A stretch of DNA of 64,000 nt from Brevibacillus_H ginsengisoli (GCF_050113715.1 NZ_JBNJQR010000007.1:124001-188000); one strand, 5' to 3'; shown: positions 1-8,920, counted from the stretch's first letter. The notes: generated from the letters alone by a model not told the origin. Made by a program: numbers and translations.

Positions 1-243
1 CAAGATTGGAATGAACGCCCCGGTTGGTCCACCGATTTGATACTTGGAACCGCCGCAAAGCGAGATCAGAATCCCTGCAACGATGGTGGTATAAATCCCT
101 TTCTCCGGTGTCACGCCCGAAGCAATAGCGAAAGCCATCCCTAGAGGAATGGCGATAATCCCCACGATTAAACCGGAGATCAGATCCTTTCGTAGGTTGG
201 CGGCGGAATAGCCCTTAAATCTCCATGTTCGTAATGACTCCAT
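1..243 (-). CDS. SulP-family anion permease, N-terminal part (runs off window)
   Basis: Translated from the ATG at 243 on the minus strand; only the first 81 codons lie in the window. The reading frame gives a basic N-terminus, then DLISGLIVGIIAIPLGMAFA, a segment with TPEKGIYTTI, and GGSKYQIGGPTGAF. This is the signature start of SulP/SLC26 sulfate or bicarbonate transporters: first transmembrane helix followed by the conserved PxGP-like stretch. SulP proteins are inner-membrane anion symporters or exchangers. A purine-rich AGAAGGG lies upstream of the ATG. The rest of the protein, including the STAS domain, would be to the left of the window, so substrate cannot be judged. Confidence 0.85.
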   Translation of the reverse strand, partial: MESLRTWRFKGYSAANLRKDLISGLIVGIIAIPLGMAFAIASGVTPEKGIYTTIVAGILISLCGGSKYQIGGPTGAFIPIL

Positions 244-445
244 GATTCGCCCTTCTTTTCTGACAGTAGTATTCGTATCTCTGATTATTTGAATATACAT
301 AACATCATAATTGCGCTTGCTGGAACCGTCAATGGGTGAATTTGTCATGAATTTGATGTCACTATTTTTGCCGAGACCCACCATATTTTGCCGCCATCCG
401 AGCGTGTTTAATCACGTTTTTCTTGTAAACTATCCAAGCTATCGG

Positions 446-484
446 AAATAAAAAAACCGGCTTTCTCCTAGAAGAAAACCGGCA
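446..484 (-). terminator. Intrinsic terminator of the opp/LLM operon
   Basis: On the minus strand a GCCGGTTTTCTTC / GAGAAAGCCGG hairpin is followed by a run of seven T. It lies 26 bp after the stop of the LLM monooxygenase gene and closes the long minus-strand operon. The rest of 244-509 shows no gene. Confidence 0.75.
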
Positions 485-509
485 GGCAACCCGCAACCAG
501 TCATTGCAC

Positions 510-1301
510 TTAAAATAGACCTTCCGCTATCCGAGCCGTATCCTCTAACCCGCTTTCTCCCGCTATCACAAATAAATCGATACCGTTAGTGACGTATTCT
601 TTGATCGTCTCCCTCACTTCTGAAGCTTGGCTATCCGGTGACAAATCGAGACAAATAGCGATTTGTGCCTCTTTTCCATTGGCTCGAGCGAGGTTTTGCA
701 ACGCTTGTATCTTCGCTTCACCTAAGGCTAGAGTCGTTTGTTCAATCATGTAGATATCCGCATATTCAGCTGCTATTTTAAGTTCAGCATCGGACGACGA
801 GCTATTCATAACAACAGGAGGATATGGTTCTTGTGTAGCGGCGTACAGCAGTTTCCCTCGTTCCTGAATGTATTGTCCTTTGTAATCCACAATTTCGCCG
901 TTCATCATCTTTTGCCAAACCGCCAGGTATTCGCGCGTATATTCCTCAAGCGCGTCTGGATCCAGCTCGAAGCTCTCCTCCCCTATCATCACAGGGTTTG
1001 TGCCGGCAACCACATTGACCAGGACACGCCCGACAGACATGCGATCAAATGCGGCGATCAATCTCCCCGCCATTTTGGGCGAAATTTTCGCCGGGTCGAT
1101 ATCAACGAGAAAGCGTAATTTTTTCGTAACCGCCACAATGGAAGAAGCGATTGCAATCGTTTCATCTTCCGTAAGCCCGGCTGGCAAATGAACGCCATAA
1201 TACCCAAGCTCTTCTAAACTTTGGGCGAATTGCGCCAATTGATTATCCGAATTTTTATTAGCAGAACCATCTCCTGATTGTACCGACCAAATCACCTTCA
1301 T
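510..1301 (-). CDS. LLM-class flavin-dependent monooxygenase (SsuD-like fold, short form)
   Basis: A 263-residue bacterial-luciferase-like protein. The N-terminus resembles SsuD-type alkanesulfonate monooxygenases: beta strand MKVIW, then LGYYGVHLP, DETIAIASSIVAVTKKLRFL, and a central SVGRVLVNVVAG with the FMN-site region typical of the family. It is shorter than SsuD (about 380 residues) and lacks most of the C-terminal part, so it may be a compact variant. The start is the ATG at 1301, preceded by AAAGGAGG. It lies 60 bp downstream of oppF in the same direction, just before the operon terminator. This suggests that the imported compound is oxidised by this enzyme, for example to release sulfur or break down a peptide-like substrate; that link is inference. 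Confidence 0.75.
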   Translation of the reverse strand: MKVIWSVQSGDGSANKNSDNQLAQFAQSLEELGYYGVHLPAGLTEDETIAIASSIVAVTKKLRFLVDIDPAKISPKMAGRLIAAFDRMSVGRVLVNVVAGTNPVMIGEESFELDPDALEEYTREYLAVWQKMMNGEIVDYKGQYIQERGKLLYAATQEPYPPVVMNSSSSDAELKIAAEYADIYMIEQTTLALGEAKIQALQNLARANGKEAQIAICLDLSPDSQASEVRETIKEYVTNGIDLFVIAGESGLEDTARIAEGLF

Positions 1302-1361
1302 GACCTTGAACCTCCTTTTGTCCTCGAAAAATTGGTTATCCTCAAGCCTATGGCATACTTC

Positions 1362-2327
1362 TTACACCAAATGACAAGCTACATAATGCTCATTCCCCAT
1401 GTCTCGATACTGCGGGCTCTGCTCACGGCAGATGTCTGTCGCCAAAGGGCATCGCGTATGAAACTTGCAACCGCTTGGAGGATTGGCTGGATTGGGAATA
1501 TCGCCCTTCAAAATGATCCGCTCCCGCTTAAGCGTAGGATCGGGAATCGGAACCGCCGACAAAAGTGCTTGGGTATAGGGATGCAGCGGGCGGTTAAACA
1601 ACTCGTCTTTTGATGCCATCTCGACAAGTGAGCCCAAATACATCACCCCGATTTTGGAGCACAGATGCTCGACCACGCTCAAATCGTGGGAGATGAACAA
1701 GTAGGTCAACCCTTTTTGATCCTGCAAATCGCTCAACAAATTAATAATTTGCGCTTGCATTGAAACATCCAACGCCGATACAGGTTCATCCGCTACTATA
1801 AACTCGGGATTCAGAATAATTGCCCTGGCAATACCAATGCGCTGCCTTTGTCCGCCAGAGAATTCATGAGGAAAACGGTCGATATAGCTTGGAGAAATCC
1901 CGCAGATAGACATGACTTCCTGCACCCGTTCACGCACCTCTGCGCGAGAAACCATACCATGATCGAGCAACGCTTCCCCGATGGCTTCCCCTACACGCAG
2001 CCTTGGATTGAGCGAGCTGTATGGGTCCTGGAAAATAAACTGCAGATTCGGTCGCAGGTTACGCAGTTCGCTTTTGGAAAGAGAGTACAAATCAACTCCA
2101 TTATATGTAACGTCGCCTGCGGTTTTGTCCAAAAGTCGAAGGATCGTTCTGCCTGTCGTGCTCTTGCCGCTGCCAGATTCCCCCACAAGCCCCATGGTTT
2201 CTCCCTTTTTAATCGAGAAGCTTACATCATCCACCGCTCTCACATGGCCTACCGTCCGTCCAAACACACCACCTGAAATCGGAAAATACTTCTTCAGTTG
2301 TCTTACTTCAAGTAATGTGTCACGCAT
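1362..2327 (-). CDS. oppF: Oligopeptide/dipeptide ABC transporter ATP-binding protein
   Basis: ABC ATPase of the OppF/DppF type. Walker A is GESGSGKST (Lys55), the signature is FSGGQRQR, and Walker B ends in ADEPVSALD. The C-terminus carries the oligo_HPY region with CKFHTRCPLATDIC, typical of peptide importers. I choose the ATG at 2327 rather than 2345, because GAGGAGGGAG lies 7 nt before 2327; this gives 321 residues and an 8-bp overlap with oppD. It pairs with OppD to power import through OppB and OppC. Fourth and last transporter subunit of the operon before the LLM monooxygenase. Distinguishing oligopeptide from dipeptide or other substrates is not possible from the ATPase. Confidence 0.9.
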   Translation of the reverse strand: MRDTLLEVRQLKKYFPISGGVFGRTVGHVRAVDDVSFSIKKGETMGLVGESGSGKSTTGRTILRLLDKTAGDVTYNGVDLYSLSKSELRNLRPNLQFIFQDPYSSLNPRLRVGEAIGEALLDHGMVSRAEVRERVQEVMSICGISPSYIDRFPHEFSGGQRQRIGIARAIILNPEFIVADEPVSALDVSMQAQIINLLSDLQDQKGLTYLFISHDLSVVEHLCSKIGVMYLGSLVEMASKDELFNRPLHPYTQALLSAVPIPDPTLKRERIILKGDIPNPANPPSGCKFHTRCPLATDICREQSPQYRDMGNEHYVACHLV

Positions 2328-3312
2328 GGATGACTCCCTCCTCATAAAGCCAGCAAGCTACTTTATGTCCATCTGTAGATTCGCGAAGCGGCGGCTGTTT
2401 GCTTCTGCATATCTCCATGCAGCTCTCGCACCGATCACTAAAATGACAAGCGTCGCCCAAATCCAGCAGATTGGGAACTTGCCCTGGAATGGAATACAAT
2501 CGCTCCAAACGCTGATTAATTACGGGCTTGGATTTCATCAGCCCTTGTGTGTACGGATGCTTGGGTTTACGGAACAAATCGATGACAGGCGCTTCTTCTA
2601 TGACTTTGCCCGCGTACATCACGACCACATAATCGGCCATCTCAGCCACTACGCCAAGATCATGTGTAATCAGCAAGATCGACGTCTGGAACTCATCTTT
2701 TACTTTTCGGAGAAGGTCAAGAATTTGAGCCTGAATCGTTACGTCAAGTGCCGTCGTCGGTTCATCGGCAATCAGCATTTTGGGGTTGCAGCTGAGCGCA
2801 ATGGCGATCATAATCCGCTGAAGCATTCCACCGCTCAACTCATGCGGATAGGCGTCCACAATTTCGTCCGCGCGCGGAATGCCTACTTTTTCAATCAGTT
2901 TAATGGCTGTTTTACGCGCTTCTTTTTTGCTTAAAAGCTGATGCTCCATCAAGGGCTCCATAATCTGTTCGCCAATCGTCAATACGGGATTGAGCGAGGA
3001 CATCGGTTCTTGAAAAATCATCGCGATGTCATTGCCTCTTAGTCGTCTCATCTCTTTATCCTGAATCTTCAAGAGATCCTGTCCTTCAAATAAAATCTCG
3101 CCATCGACGATTTTTCCGGGAGGCGTCGAAACAAGCCGCATAAACGACATTGCTGTCACGCTCTTGCCGCAGCCTGACTCGCCGATCACTCCCACCGTTT
3201 CCCCTTCTTTTACGCGTATGCTGACATCATCCACCGCTTTCACGATTCCTGCTTCGGTGAAAAAATATGTTTTGAGGTTATTGCACTCTAGCACTGTTTT
3301 GGTCACAACCAC
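2320..3312 (-). CDS. oppD: Oligopeptide/dipeptide ABC transporter ATP-binding protein
   Basis: OppD/DppD-type ABC ATPase of 330 residues, starting at GTG 3312 behind an AGGTG-type ribosome site. Walker A is GESGCGKS (Lys50), the signature is LSGGMLQR, and the Walker B region is ADEPTTALDVTIQAQ. A C-terminal cysteine-rich segment (CHFSDRCESCMEIC) is the family's oligo_HPY part. It begins 9 nt after oppC ends and overlaps oppF by 8 bp, so translation is probably coupled. It acts as the partner of OppF on the cytoplasmic face of the permease. Confidence 0.9.
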   Translation of the reverse strand: MVVTKTVLECNNLKTYFFTEAGIVKAVDDVSIRVKEGETVGVIGESGCGKSVTAMSFMRLVSTPPGKIVDGEILFEGQDLLKIQDKEMRRLRGNDIAMIFQEPMSSLNPVLTIGEQIMEPLMEHQLLSKKEARKTAIKLIEKVGIPRADEIVDAYPHELSGGMLQRIMIAIALSCNPKMLIADEPTTALDVTIQAQILDLLRKVKDEFQTSILLITHDLGVVAEMADYVVVMYAGKVIEEAPVIDLFRKPKHPYTQGLMKSKPVINQRLERLYSIPGQVPNLLDLGDACHFSDRCESCMEICRSKQPPLRESTDGHKVACWLYEEGVIHA

Positions 3313-3321
3313 TTCACCTGC

Positions 3322-4248
3322 CTATTTCATTTTGGGATCCAATGCGTCCCTAAGACCGTCCCCAAGCACGTTAATTGCGATCACCGTAGCAAAAATGGCA
3401 AAACCAGGCGGAACCCAAAGCCACGGTCGCTTTTGAAAATCAATCAGCGAGTTGGCGGCATCCATCATATTTCCCCACGTCGGAGTTGGCGGCACGACAC
3501 CTAAACCCAGATAGCTCAAGACTGATTCACTAAGAATCGCCCCCGCTATGCTTAGCGTCGCGACGACAATGAGAATCGGAAAAATGTTGGGAAGCAGGTG
3601 GTTGAACATCTTGCGGCGATCCCGTAGTCCAAGAGCTTCCGCTGCCTGCATAAAGGCTTGCTCACGCAACGATAGAATTTGTCCACGCACCAACCTCGTA
3701 AGATTGGGCCAGCCAATGATGCTTAGCATGATCATGACGATGTATAATCGATATTCGGTCGGCACTTTCCAATCAGAGAGAACAGCTCCCATGATGATTA
3801 ACAAAGGAAGTCCCGGAATTGTCATCAGCACATCCGCTGTCCGCATAATCACTTGTTCCACAATCCCCCGGTAGTAACCGGCAATGATTCCAAGCACGGT
3901 CCCAATCAACACGGTCAACATCATGGAAGCGATGCCTACGGTAAGCGAGATTCGTCCAGCCAGCATAAGACGAGTCAACACATCCCGCCCGAGATTGTCT
4001 GTGCCTAACCAGTGATGAGGACTGGGCGCTCGATTCATGATCAGCACATTCGTTTTTTCATGAAGGTACGGAGAGAAAAAAGGCCCGATAAAGCAGAACA
4101 AAAACATAAAGAGCAAAAAGACGAGTCCCGACATGGCCATTTTATTTTTTTTCAAACGTTGAAAGGCTTGACTCCAAAGAGATGACGATTTGGTATTTGG
4201 CAATTTGGGAGTGACCTTATTCAGCACTACATTTGCTTCTGCCGCCAT
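3322..4248 (-). CDS. oppC: Peptide ABC transporter permease
   Basis: A 308-residue integral membrane permease of the OppC/DppC family. The N-terminal extension ends in AFQRLKKNKMAMSGL, followed by the first helix; the conserved HWLGTDNLGRDV motif follows, and the EAA cytoplasmic loop is EAALGL...HLLPNI (near residues 200-225). The C-terminus GDGLRDALDPKMK is a hallmark of this subunit. It sits 13 bp after oppB. Together with OppB it forms the translocation channel. Confidence 0.9.
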   Translation of the reverse strand: MAAEANVVLNKVTPKLPNTKSSSLWSQAFQRLKKNKMAMSGLVFLLFMFLFCFIGPFFSPYLHEKTNVLIMNRAPSPHHWLGTDNLGRDVLTRLMLAGRISLTVGIASMMLTVLIGTVLGIIAGYYRGIVEQVIMRTADVLMTIPGLPLLIIMGAVLSDWKVPTEYRLYIVMIMLSIIGWPNLTRLVRGQILSLREQAFMQAAEALGLRDRRKMFNHLLPNIFPILIVVATLSIAGAILSESVLSYLGLGVVPPTPTWGNMMDAANSLIDFQKRPWLWVPPGFAIFATVIAINVLGDGLRDALDPKMK

Positions 4249-4261
4249 GTTTGATACCTCC

Positions 4262-5218
4262 TTATTTCAGCCTTACACGAGGATCTGCCGCCGCATACAG
4301 GATATCGGCAAGCAAGTTTCCGAGTATCGTCAGTACCGCAAGCAACATCGTAAAACCCATTAACACCGGATAATCACGATAACCGAGCGCTTCCAGATTT
4401 AATCGCCCAATACCCGGCCAGTTAAAAATCGTTTCCGTAATTATTGCCCCGCCAAACAAACCAGGCAATTCGAAGCCCAAAAGTGTAATCGCCGGCAAGA
4501 GCGCATTTCTTAGCGCGTGCTTGAACACGACCGTTTTTTCTTTTAACCCTTTGGCTCGGGCGGTTCGTACGAAATCCTGCTTGATGACGTCCAACATACT
4601 CGTCCGAAAATAGCGGGTGAGAGAACCAACACTCAGCATCGTCAGGACGGTAACGGGCAAGATCATGTGATAGGCTACTTCCCAAATATAATCCCATCCC
4701 ACGGCATTGCTTCCAGTCGCAAGCATTCCGCCTACCGGAAACAGCTTCAGATCGAGAGCCAGGTACTTCACGAGCAATAAACAGACGAAAAAGGAAGGGA
4801 ACGACATCGCCGCAAAAACCCCAAACGATACAAGCGCATCAAACCAGGAGTACTGTTTGACCGCTGATAAAACACCAATCACCATGGCAATACACCAGGT
4901 TAAGATCAAGGCGGCGAATGCGATGATAAACGAATTCCACAAGTACTGGTTGATCACGGAAGTAACCGGAGCCTTATATTGCAGCGATATGCCAAAATCT
5001 CCTGTCAGCACATGTCCAATCCAGATAAAATAGCGCTCCAAAACTGGTTTATCCAAGCCATACAATACTTTGAGCTCGTGAGCCCTCTCGGGAGAAAGCT
5101 TCATATTAGAATCGACGTAATCGCCCGGCGTCAAGGCAAATAAGAAAAAGATAATAATCGATACGCCAAACAATGTCGGAATCATCATCAATAACCTGCG
5201 GATGATATATTGCTTCAT
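4262..5218 (-). CDS. oppB: Peptide ABC transporter permease
   Basis: OppB/DppB-type permease, about 318 residues. It opens MKQYIIRRLLMMIPTLFGVS, the typical first helix, and ends with LADILYAAADPRVRLK, typical for OppB. The EAA loop is ARAKGL...HALRNALLP. A GTG at 5224 is possible, but AGGAGG is only 3 nt from it and 9 nt from the ATG at 5218, so I take the ATG. It is separated from oppA by a 70-bp gap that holds a hairpin. It forms the membrane channel with OppC. Confidence 0.9.
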   Translation of the reverse strand: MKQYIIRRLLMMIPTLFGVSIIIFFLFALTPGDYVDSNMKLSPERAHELKVLYGLDKPVLERYFIWIGHVLTGDFGISLQYKAPVTSVINQYLWNSFIIAFAALILTWCIAMVIGVLSAVKQYSWFDALVSFGVFAAMSFPSFFVCLLLVKYLALDLKLFPVGGMLATGSNAVGWDYIWEVAYHMILPVTVLTMLSVGSLTRYFRTSMLDVIKQDFVRTARAKGLKEKTVVFKHALRNALLPAITLLGFELPGLFGGAIITETIFNWPGIGRLNLEALGYRDYPVLMGFTMLLAVLTILGNLLADILYAAADPRVRLK

Positions 5219-5241
5219 GCGCACAATCCTCCTATGAAAAG

Positions 5242-5267
5242 ATGCTCAGCCCATGAAGGCCGAGCAT
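5242..5267 (-). terminator. Hairpin between oppA and oppB (possible attenuator)
   Basis: ATGCTCGGCC and GGGCTGAGCAT form a 10-bp stem with one wobble and a 6-nt loop on the minus strand, followed by only CTTTTC. It is probably a partial terminator or 3' stabiliser. That would raise oppA mRNA over the downstream membrane genes, as is known for binding-protein operons; the effect here is inference. Confidence 0.5.
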
Positions 5268-5288
5268 AACTGTTTCTTCAAAATTCCC

Positions 5289-6998
5289 TTAATTCTCAAT
5301 AGTAAGATGCGGCAGGCTTAAGATGAGTCCCAATTGAGGATCAAAGCCTTTGATTCGCGCACTGTAAGCTAACATCGATTTACGATAGTTCAATAAGATA
5401 TAGGGCGGATCATCATTGGCTTCTTTGAACAGCTCTTTGAAGCTGGCTTTACGCTTCTCTAAATCCAATGTATTCACAGTCTGATCATATAACTGATCGA
5501 TTTTTGGATTGGAGTATCCTACTTCATTGCGAGTTGAGACGAAATCTTCCACACCTTCCGCTGGATCAACCAATCCTGGTGTTGAGAAGGCTGCCAAATC
5601 ATAGTCGCCGGCTTTTCTTTTCGCGAGAACGGCATTGAAATCCATATATTCAGCTTCCAAATCAATGCCTAGCTCCTTGTAGTTCTCCTTCGCAATCGGA
5701 ATCAAGACATCGTCAATTTTTCCTTTTCTGCCCAAATACGAAATCTTTAATTTCTGTCCATCCTTTTCGCGATTACCATCCGCGCCTACCTTCCAGCCTG
5801 CTTCATCGAGCAACTGCTTCGCTTTATCAAGGTTGTATTCGTACTTATTAATGCCCTCGTCGTTGAATGCCCATGAGGTAGGAGGTGTAGGTACATTCGC
5901 CACCTCACCATAGCCTTGGTAGAAGGTATCGATGATTTGCTTGCGATTCAGTCCGTAAATTAAGGCTTGGCGAACTCGCTTGTCTTTGAAATACGGTTTT
6001 TTGTGATTAAACTCTATATAGCTGTATACCGGGGCGGTTACGACATCGATATCGGCAAAGCCAAGACTCTTCAATTGCTCAAGTGATTCTCCATTCGCTG
6101 CGAAGCCGTCATAATCAACTTCACCCGCCTGGAACAATTGGAAATTCGTATCTTTGTCGGTGATTCGATAAATGAAGTGCTCAATTTTGGGCTTACCTGC
6201 GTAGAACTTGTCATTGGCGTGGAATCTGACTTCCTGACCCGGGATAAATTTATCAAACACGTAAGGACCAGCGCCCAACGGTTTACCGTGCAAGCTCTTC
6301 AAATAGTCCAGGTTCCCTTGCACATATCCTTTGCCATAGTAGGCTTTGGACAGAACGGGTCCGCCTAGAAGCAAGAGATTGCGAGCATTCACTTGTTCTG
6401 TCGTGATTTGAATGGTTTGCGGGTCAATTACTTTTATCCCTTCAATAGAAGTGGCTTTCCCTTCTTTGTACGCCTGTCCTCCCTTGATGTGGGCTTGGGA
6501 AATGTCAACGACGGTACCATCGTTTGATTTGTCGTGCAGAATGGTCAGGGTAAACGCCACATCCTCAGCTGTCAGAGGCGAGCCGTCGCTAAACGTAAGT
6601 CCTTTTCGCAGATGAAAGGTATATGTAAGCTGGTCATTGGAAACTTCCCATTTTTCGGCAAGGGAAGGCAGTGGCTTACCGGATTCGTCCACATCAATCA
6701 GTGAGGCGAACATGACCGAGGTAACGTTACCATCCCATCCATTATTGTAGAAATAGGGATTAAAAATGCCTTCTGGAGCCGATATGCCAGCGACAAATGT
6801 GTCTTTACGGTTTTTGGCCGCATCTGGAATCTTTGTTTTATCCGTTGCCGGAATTACTTCATCCTTGTTGCTTTTCATACTGGCTACTTCCGCCTGTGGT
6901 TGTGTCTGAGATGGATTCGCCGCTTCTTCACTGCATGCGGAAAGGAAGAATGATGATGCCAGTAAGAGTGAAAACAAGCCGCTTAACTTCCGTTTCAT
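5289..6998 (-). CDS. oppA: Oligopeptide-type substrate-binding lipoprotein (SBP_bac_5)
   Basis: A 569-residue solute-binding protein of cluster C. The signal peptide is MKRKLSGLFSLLLASSFFLSAC with lipobox LSAC, so the mature protein is lipid-anchored outside the membrane. SBP_bac_5 landmarks include LPSLAEKWEVSND, TYTFHLRKGLTFSDGSPLTA and DKRVRQALIYGLNRKQI. The start ATG at 6998 has GGGGGGACT upstream. It is the first gene of the operon, followed by oppBCDF. Family members bind peptides, but some bind nickel chelates or other ligands. No sequence feature here fixes the ligand, so 'oligopeptide' is a family-level call. Confidence 0.85.
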   Translation of the reverse strand: MKRKLSGLFSLLLASSFFLSACSEEAANPSQTQPQAEVASMKSNKDEVIPATDKTKIPDAAKNRKDTFVAGISAPEGIFNPYFYNNGWDGNVTSVMFASLIDVDESGKPLPSLAEKWEVSNDQLTYTFHLRKGLTFSDGSPLTAEDVAFTLTILHDKSNDGTVVDISQAHIKGGQAYKEGKATSIEGIKVIDPQTIQITTEQVNARNLLLLGGPVLSKAYYGKGYVQGNLDYLKSLHGKPLGAGPYVFDKFIPGQEVRFHANDKFYAGKPKIEHFIYRITDKDTNFQLFQAGEVDYDGFAANGESLEQLKSLGFADIDVVTAPVYSYIEFNHKKPYFKDKRVRQALIYGLNRKQIIDTFYQGYGEVANVPTPPTSWAFNDEGINKYEYNLDKAKQLLDEAGWKVGADGNREKDGQKLKISYLGRKGKIDDVLIPIAKENYKELGIDLEAEYMDFNAVLAKRKAGDYDLAAFSTPGLVDPAEGVEDFVSTRNEVGYSNPKIDQLYDQTVNTLDLEKRKASFKELFKEANDDPPYILLNYRKSMLAYSARIKGFDPQLGLILSLPHLTIEN

Positions 6999-7018
6999 TT
7001 AAGTCCCCCCTGGTTTAG

Positions 7019-7317
7019 AGTACAGAAAACTCATCTTACTGCTCCATACAGTAGAAAAGTTCGCTTGCATGATTAAAAAATATTTACCAGCACCTTCAAT
7101 ATTGCGAATATTCTGCACAATTGTCAAATTAATTCTTTTCATAATTGGTATGAGTGAATATTCATAGAAATTCGCTGGATATTTTATTCCTTAAATCCCT
7201 ATAAAATAACTAGGTTTAATTGGATATTAGCAAAATGGTTTTTGTTTGTCAACGAAACTTTATTGACGAAGAGCTGGCCAGCCATCCATTCCTACATGCC
7301 CCTTGATTTACCGTCCA
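7019..7317. other. AT-rich divergent intergenic region upstream of oppA
   Basis: No gene is seen. It should contain the oppA promoter on the minus strand; I could not fix a convincing -35/-10 pair. Two GAATATTC palindromes occur at 7106-7113 and 7156-7163, exactly 50 bp apart, and could be operator half-sites, but this may be chance in AT-rich DNA. Confidence 0.4.
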
Positions 7318-7346
7318 TTGACATATTTTAGTTTCTATATTATTAT
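7318..7346 (+). promoter_or_regulatory. Consensus sigma-A promoter
   Basis: TTGACA at 7318-7323, a 17-bp spacer, then TATTAT at 7341-7346. This is a near-perfect vegetative promoter and points at the regulator gene starting at 7391. Confidence 0.75.
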
Positions 7347-7367
7347 CGTTATCAATAATGATAATAA
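7340..7367. promoter_or_regulatory. 28-bp palindromic operator over the -10 and start site
   Basis: The 28-bp stretch is an inverted repeat in which 12 of 14 base pairs match, with arms reading TTATTATC and GATAATAA. It covers the -10 box and the expected transcription start, an ideal place for repression. It could be the autoregulatory site of the HTH protein encoded just downstream. Fur boxes also use GATAAT hexamers, so iron control is the main alternative. Confidence 0.6.
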
Positions 7368-7390
7368 TCAGTTGAACGGCGGTGACTCCA

Positions 7391-7936
7391 TTGAAAGAAA
7401 CAAAGGCGGAGCTTCTTCTCCATCCTGTTCGCATGAAAATCATCCAATCGCTCTTGGGCGGACACAAACTTACTGCGGCCGATATGTTAAAGCTGCAAAA
7501 AGACATTCCGCAAGCCACTCTTTATCGCCACCTGAACAAGCTGGTAGAAGCCAATTTGATCCATATTCACGAACAGAAACAGGTGCGAGGAGCGGTCGAA
7601 AAGATCTATTCACTTACCTCTGAAAATATGGTCCTCTCCCAAGCCGATTTGGCTCATGTGAGCAAAGAAGACCACATGAAATATTTCACTACCTTCCTGT
7701 TTGGTCTCATGGATGATTTCTCTGCCTACTTGAAACAGGACGTCATTGATCTTGAAAAAGACGGAGTGGGCTATCGGCAAATCGGACTTTATCTGTCTGA
7801 CGAAGAGTTTCGGGATTTTGCAGTGGAAATATCCAGCGTGTTTCGCAAATTCATCGGAAATCAACCCAATGAGAAGCGGGTCAAGCGGATTTTTTCCACG
7901 ATCGTGATTCCAGAAGATAAGAAGGAGGAAGAATGA
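7391..7936 (+). CDS. ArsR-like winged-helix transcriptional regulator
   Basis: A 181-residue protein with an ArsR/MarR-like winged helix at the N-terminus: LLLHPVRMKIIQSLL, then recognition helix region QATLYRHLNKLVEANLI and wing HEQKQVRGAVEKIYSL. The C-terminal 100 residues are helical with no motif I can name and may bind a ligand or dimerise. The TTG at 7391 has GGCGGTGA upstream; an in-frame GTG at 7382 is the alternative. It overlaps the next gene by 4 bp, so the two form one operon. The long palindrome over its own promoter suggests autoregulation. No cysteine cluster of the metal-sensing ArsR type is visible. Confidence 0.75.
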   Translation: MKETKAELLLHPVRMKIIQSLLGGHKLTAADMLKLQKDIPQATLYRHLNKLVEANLIHIHEQKQVRGAVEKIYSLTSENMVLSQADLAHVSKEDHMKYFTTFLFGLMDDFSAYLKQDVIDLEKDGVGYRQIGLYLSDEEFRDFAVEISSVFRKFIGNQPNEKRVKRIFSTIVIPEDKKEEE

Positions 7937-8886
7937 TGAGTGCTTACACGGAGCAGCAAGTAGAGTTCAATAGTGAGGTACTGTTGAAAGGAACGTTAAC
8001 CATCCCGGATCAGCCACAAGCGAAATTCCCTGCTGTCTTAATCATTGGAGGAACGGGCGACAATGACCGTGATGGCTATAACCAAACGAAGAAAATGGAC
8101 CTTACCGCTTATCGCGAGCTGGCACACTATCTAGGAGAGCAAGGCTATATGGCGCTTCGTTACGACAAACGCGGCTGTGGCGCAAGCGAAGGAGATTATT
8201 ATGAGACCGGATTCTGGGATCTCGTCGATGATGCGATTGCGGCTGTCCGTTTCTTGCGCGAACATGATCAGGTGGACTCTGTCATCCTGCTGGGACACAG
8301 TGAAGGCGCGATGATTGCTCCAGCCGTTGTGGAAAAAGAAGCTCTTGATGGTATGATCCTCTTGTCTGGAGTGGCGGAAGCGTCAAATGTGGCATTTGGC
8401 CGACAAACCGAGGAGTTATTTGCTTATTTGGCGGAGTTAAAGGGATTCAAGGGCTTCCTGATTCGCTTATTTAAGATACAAGAGAAGGCGAAAAAGCAAA
8501 ACGAGGCCACGATACAGCGTATCCTTTCCTCCCCCACGCCCGTTATTAAGATTAAAGGTCAAAAGATCAATGCCAAGTGGTTCCAAGAACAGTTTCAGTT
8601 CAACGTCCTCGACTATTTGCCCAAGGTGACATGCCCAGTGTTGGCGATAACCGGTACGAAGGATATGCAGGTTGTCCCTGAACACGCGCAAGTCCTTGCT
8701 GAGCGGGTAAGCGGTCCCTCCGAATGGCATCTAATCCCCAACCTGACCCATGTGTTACGTAAAACGGATGCCCAACTAACTCCGCTTACGCTCATCAAAG
8801 AATACAAGAAACAGATTCAACACCCGATTGATTCGGAATTGAAAGAAAAAATATCCGCTTGGATGTCCCGATATTTTCAGAGATAA
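7933..8886 (+). CDS. Alpha/beta hydrolase (acyl-esterase/dienelactone-hydrolase type)
   Basis: A 317-residue serine hydrolase. IIGGTGDNDRDG forms the oxyanion region, RYDKRGCGASEGD follows, and GHSEG holds the nucleophile Ser123. The probable acid lies in ITGTKDMQVVPEH (near residue 244) and the base is His273 in NLTHVLRK. This pattern is shared with YtmA/EstD-like esterases of Bacillales. The ATG overlaps the stop of the upstream regulator (ATGA), showing translational coupling. The substrate is unknown; the regulator may respond to it or to its product. Confidence 0.8.
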   Translation: MMSAYTEQQVEFNSEVLLKGTLTIPDQPQAKFPAVLIIGGTGDNDRDGYNQTKKMDLTAYRELAHYLGEQGYMALRYDKRGCGASEGDYYETGFWDLVDDAIAAVRFLREHDQVDSVILLGHSEGAMIAPAVVEKEALDGMILLSGVAEASNVAFGRQTEELFAYLAELKGFKGFLIRLFKIQEKAKKQNEATIQRILSSPTPVIKIKGQKINAKWFQEQFQFNVLDYLPKVTCPVLAITGTKDMQVVPEHAQVLAERVSGPSEWHLIPNLTHVLRKTDAQLTPLTLIKEYKKQIQHPIDSELKEKISAWMSRYFQR

Positions 8887-8920
8887 GCTACTCGATCCGT
8901 CGCTAGCCATAGTGGTTGCA

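Noticed and set aside
2328..2345. Upstream ATG of oppF at 2345
   Set aside because: The strong GAGGAGG lies between the two ATGs and fits only the second.
1362..6998. The opp operon as a nickel (Nik) importer serving the hydrogenase
   Set aside because: The binding protein and ATPases look like peptide-type; the hydrogenase is 43 kb away; nothing in sequence favours nickel.
7106..7163. Two GAATATTC palindromes as operators
   Set aside because: Eight-bp AT-rich palindromes are expected by chance in this region.
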